Source: Candidatus Cloacimonadota bacterium (GTDB taxonomy: Bacteria; Cloacimonadota; Cloacimonadia; Cloacimonadales; JAFGVF01). Taken from it: a stretch of DNA of 42,237 nucleotides. Shown here piece by piece: positions 39,066-42,237 of the stretch. The translations under genes and the position numbers were made by a program. How positions within the stretch are numbered: position 1 is the stretch's first letter; each line of letters begins with the position of its first letter. The stretch is taken from assembly GCA_016838885.1 (NCBI GenBank), contig JAEKNW010000264.1, forward strand, positions 1 to 42,237, written 5' to 3'. The notes under the pieces are model-generated. The model did not search any database and was not told the origin of the DNA. It worked only from the letters and a program-made list of their open reading frames with translations.

Positions 39066-41951
39066 TTAATAATCTCTTTCTTTCAAAGAAGTAACATAGA
39101 ATTTAAATCCTCTTTCTTTTGCGAACTTAGCAACTCTTAATGCTTTTTCATATTCACTATTGGTTAAACGAGAAAAACCATGACAGAATCCATAAACTTT
39201 GTTTAGAATTGAGATAATTTCCTCGAGATTCTTAGCATCTTTTTTACTAGATTTCTTTTTAATTTTCTCAAAGTATTTTCTTAGCCAATTCCAAAAAGCT
39301 GGATCATACTTAACTTTATCTAATTCCCATATTGTACCATCATCATAGTCTTCTTCTTTGCAAGTATAAACTTTTTCGTCGATTTTCTCTTCTGTATCAT
39401 GAATTATCTCATTTGACAGATTTTCAGAAATAGACTCAGAATTCAAAGAAACATCAGCTCTTAATGACTTATGATTACTATTAAAGCTATTACTTTTAAC
39501 AAAGAACTTCAGTAATAATTCTTCCAAAAAATTATTATTGATTCTACTATAACTAAGAGCCAAAAATCCACTTGCTCTTGATATGGCAGTATATAATCGA
39601 TTCACATACATATTATCTTCTTTAAGTTCATCAATATTTAAAATGAAGAGTAGCTCAAATTCTCTTCCTTTTATATCATCAATGTGAAATATAGATAATT
39701 CTATGTCACTTATTTTATCAATGGATTGTTTAAGAAGTGGGACTTGGTCTCGGTAAAAAGTAATTATACCTACATTAAACTTCTGTTTTATCTCATTTTT
39801 TATGATTTCAATATTAGAAGTTATCCATGATGTTAACTCAATGTTTCCATTAAGTTCTGTTGCTATTGGTAAAAATTGATCATTTGATTTAGTATAGGCA
39901 TTTTTAAGAGTGTTTTCTTTATCTTGTAATTTGCTATAGAGATAGTTATTTATTTTAAACAAACTAGGTTTAAATCTATAAACATCATTCAGGTGTTCAT
40001 ATCGAAAATCTCCGATGAATTTACTAAGTGCTTTTTCAGTTAAAATACTACCCATACTTCCAATTTGCAATAGGTCTCCAGTTATGAATATATTTGATGT
40101 TCCTGGATAACATAAAAGTTTAATAATATTTAATTGTTTTAATTGAAAGTCTGTTATCTCCTCGATTAATACCTCGCGTCTATAGTTGTCTCTTATATAT
40201 TGATAAATTGAGCTTCTCATTTTGAGTCTATCATCAATGGTAGTAACTTGGAATAAGTCATTTGCAATTGTTAGTAAAAACTCAATAAAATCACTGAATA
40301 AGTCATTACTAATAGAATCAGAGTTTTCACTGGAAAGTGAATAAGTCCAATTTATGAATACTTTTTGGAAATATTTCAGATCAAAGTGAATGATTTTAAT
40401 ATAATGATTCTTCATTTCAATGAGTTGAAATAATGCAGATAATATTTTAAGATATCCACCAAGGAGTTTTTGAATTTGATTTAGTAATTGTGATTTATTT
40501 TCATTATTAATTTCTTTCACTTGGAGAATATTACTATCATTGTTAAAATTTCTTATGACATCTGTTAGGAGTTGGCTTAGGGTAGTTTGAGATAAATTAT
40601 TTGTATCATCACTTAAACTCTCTAATAGTAATGTAGCTTTACTTTTTTCATTATCAAAAATATCATTAATTTTATCAAATAGATCATTTTCATCCATAAA
40701 GCTACAAACTGTTAAAAAGCTTTTGAAAGAACTTTTTTCTCTAAGTACTTTCTGTAAATAACTAATGTTTCGTTCGCTAAAATCACTTTTATAAAACTTT
40801 ATTAATGTGCTTAAAATTTCTTTTTTGCCGGTAGTTTGACTCAAAAAATAATCTGTAAATGAAGAGTCCTTTTCTAAAATCTCAATATCTTCTGATATAT
40901 TAAATCTGATACCTTCATCTGATAATAATTTTATAAATTTATTAACAAACGTGTTCCAAGAGAAGATATTTTTGTTAAAGTCTAACACTTGCTCCTGTTG
41001 GAAGGTATATGATAAATGGCTTTCCGTTTCTGGTCTATTAGAAAACAAGATCCAAGTGTTTAGTTTATTCATGAAGTAATCTTCCACAGATTTATCTGAT
41101 TTTTCTTGATCGATTAAAAAAGTATTTACCGATTTTTGTGCTATTCTTTTAACAAGTAAGGATGTTTTCCCTGTTCCAGCGGGCCCAGTGATAAGATATC
41201 TACCCCCTATAGGCAATCTAAGAATTTTCTCTTGCTTAGGACTTAATATAATCTGATTTTGTAGATGAGCTGAATCAATAACAGGTTTATTAAAGTTAAA
41301 ATCAATAGTACTTTTTTCATTTTGATTTTCTTCTAAGTTTGTGAAAAATTGGTTGAGATTTTCGGTTAACGATGAACATTGTGTTAAATCATTCTGCTCT
41401 ATAAAATTCATATTTTTTAAAATTATATCTTTTCTTATTGCATCAATTGCTTTAGGAAACTCAGAATCTTTTTCGAATATCTTGCATTTTATTCCATCCC
41501 ATTCTAAGTCTTTGGTTGGTTCAAAATCGATTCTTCTCAAGATTACATATTTACCCTTTTTACCAAATTCAATTTTTGAACCGACTTTTGATGTAAGTAA
41601 TGATGTACTTTTTTCACCATATTTTGAAATTGCTAGCATATAATCTTTGTTAAAACTTCCTGAAGTTCTTTCTTTCTGCAAAGCAAAATACTTTATCTCA
41701 TTAGTTAACTCATTTTGTACTTTTATTAAGCTGATAAATGGGATAGTTTGATTGATACGGGCTACTTCTAATACAGAATTTGAGTATTTTGCTGTCCCTG
41801 AGGATTTCTCACCATTAATGTTTACATTATCGATATACCTCAGTTTTTCTCTTCCCTTGAGAATTGATTTGTTAGATTTCTCCATATCCTCTAAACCCAT
41901 TAAAGTTAGCATCCCCAATTCAATGATTCTTTTGTCCTTTTCTTTAACCAT
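39066..41951 (-). CDS. UvrD-like superfamily 1 helicase, divergent, with an N-terminal extension
   Basis: 961 aa; Walker A YLITGPAGTGKTSLL, degenerate motif II LIEEITDF, FITGDLLQIG, motif VI-like VNRLYTAISRASGFLAL. Confidence 0.75.
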   Translation of the reverse strand: MVKEKDKRIIELGMLTLMGLEDMEKSNKSILKGREKLRYIDNVNINGEKSSGTAKYSNSVLEVARINQTIPFISLIKVQNELTNEIKYFALQKERTSGSFNKDYMLAISKYGEKSTSLLTSKVGSKIEFGKKGKYVILRRIDFEPTKDLEWDGIKCKIFEKDSEFPKAIDAIRKDIILKNMNFIEQNDLTQCSSLTENLNQFFTNLEENQNEKSTIDFNFNKPVIDSAHLQNQIILSPKQEKILRLPIGGRYLITGPAGTGKTSLLVKRIAQKSVNTFLIDQEKSDKSVEDYFMNKLNTWILFSNRPETESHLSYTFQQEQVLDFNKNIFSWNTFVNKFIKLLSDEGIRFNISEDIEILEKDSSFTDYFLSQTTGKKEILSTLIKFYKSDFSERNISYLQKVLREKSSFKSFLTVCSFMDENDLFDKINDIFDNEKSKATLLLESLSDDTNNLSQTTLSQLLTDVIRNFNNDSNILQVKEINNENKSQLLNQIQKLLGGYLKILSALFQLIEMKNHYIKIIHFDLKYFQKVFINWTYSLSSENSDSISNDLFSDFIEFLLTIANDLFQVTTIDDRLKMRSSIYQYIRDNYRREVLIEEITDFQLKQLNIIKLLCYPGTSNIFITGDLLQIGSMGSILTEKALSKFIGDFRYEHLNDVYRFKPSLFKINNYLYSKLQDKENTLKNAYTKSNDQFLPIATELNGNIELTSWITSNIEIIKNEIKQKFNVGIITFYRDQVPLLKQSIDKISDIELSIFHIDDIKGREFELLFILNIDELKEDNMYVNRLYTAISRASGFLALSYSRINNNFLEELLLKFFVKSNSFNSNHKSLRADVSLNSESISENLSNEIIHDTEEKIDEKVYTCKEEDYDDGTIWELDKVKYDPAFWNWLRKYFEKIKKKSSKKDAKNLEEIISILNKVYGFCHGFSRLTNSEYEKALRVAKFAKERGFKFYVTSLKERDY

Positions 41952-42095
41952 AATACCTCCTAGATTTTAAAAATGTTAAAAAATCCAAACAAAGATATTT
42001 TACAAAAGCAAGCTTAACTTGTCAAGTATAATCTAAAATTATGAATTTATCCTGAATCATGCAGTAGAGCTTTAAGGAAGAGAGCCGATTCTTTT

Positions 42096-42139
42096 AGCAA
42101 AATCCCCTTCTTTGAGGGGGACACAGGGGGTGCATCCAT
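42096..42139 (-). repeat. Inverted copy of the 44-bp repeat at 5218-5261
   Basis: AGCAAAATCCCCTTCTTTGAGGGGGACACAGGGGGTGCATCCAT, exact reverse complement. Confidence 0.9.
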
Positions 42140-42237
42140 AATGTCAATAGAAGTTTAAAATGGTACAGATTTGGAAGTTTAATCTGGTACACTATTGTAA
42201 CTCATTATTAGTTATATTTTCCCTTTCATTCTATAAC

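Noticed and set aside
39066-41951. Gabija GajB-type helicase
   Set aside because: No adjacent OLD-family (GajA) nuclease within the window; neighbouring sequence is att DNA on one side and a repeat on the other.

Overview
AT-rich bacterial window carrying a defence-rich genomic island array at a tRNA-Arg(CCT) gene. The intact tRNA (255-331) is followed by two further copies of its 3' half, at 28269-28315 (47/47 identical) and 38958-39001 (34 identical bases, then a 2-nt change). This implies at least two tandem integrative elements (about 28 kb and 10.7 kb) and a probable third running off the right edge. The first interval contains a complete six-gene operon with the gene order of type 3 BREX (brxF-brxC-pglXI-brxHII-pglZ-brxA). 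It also has a class III cyclase-like gene coupled to a GIY-YIG nuclease, a convergent EVE-like/HNH nuclease, a small tyrosine recombinase, an AbiEi antitoxin whose AbiEii partner is reduced to 26 codons, and an MBL-fold plus trypsin-like protease-STAND NTPase pair resembling AVAST/Avs. The second interval has an integrase pseudogene and two very large secreted proteins (dockerin-like/PKD, and GLUG repeats with a C-terminal FlgD/T9SS-type sorting domain). The third carries a divergent UvrD-like SF1 helicase. The best candidates for under-described biology are the cyclase-like/GIY-YIG pair, the small coupled ORFs heading the BREX and STAND operons, the tandem att architecture with shared end sequences, and the helicase with a possible GreA/B-like N-terminal domain. 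All family calls come from motif recognition by eye; no database search was run. Secreted protein types loosely suggest a Cloacimonadota/FCB-like host, but this is not established.
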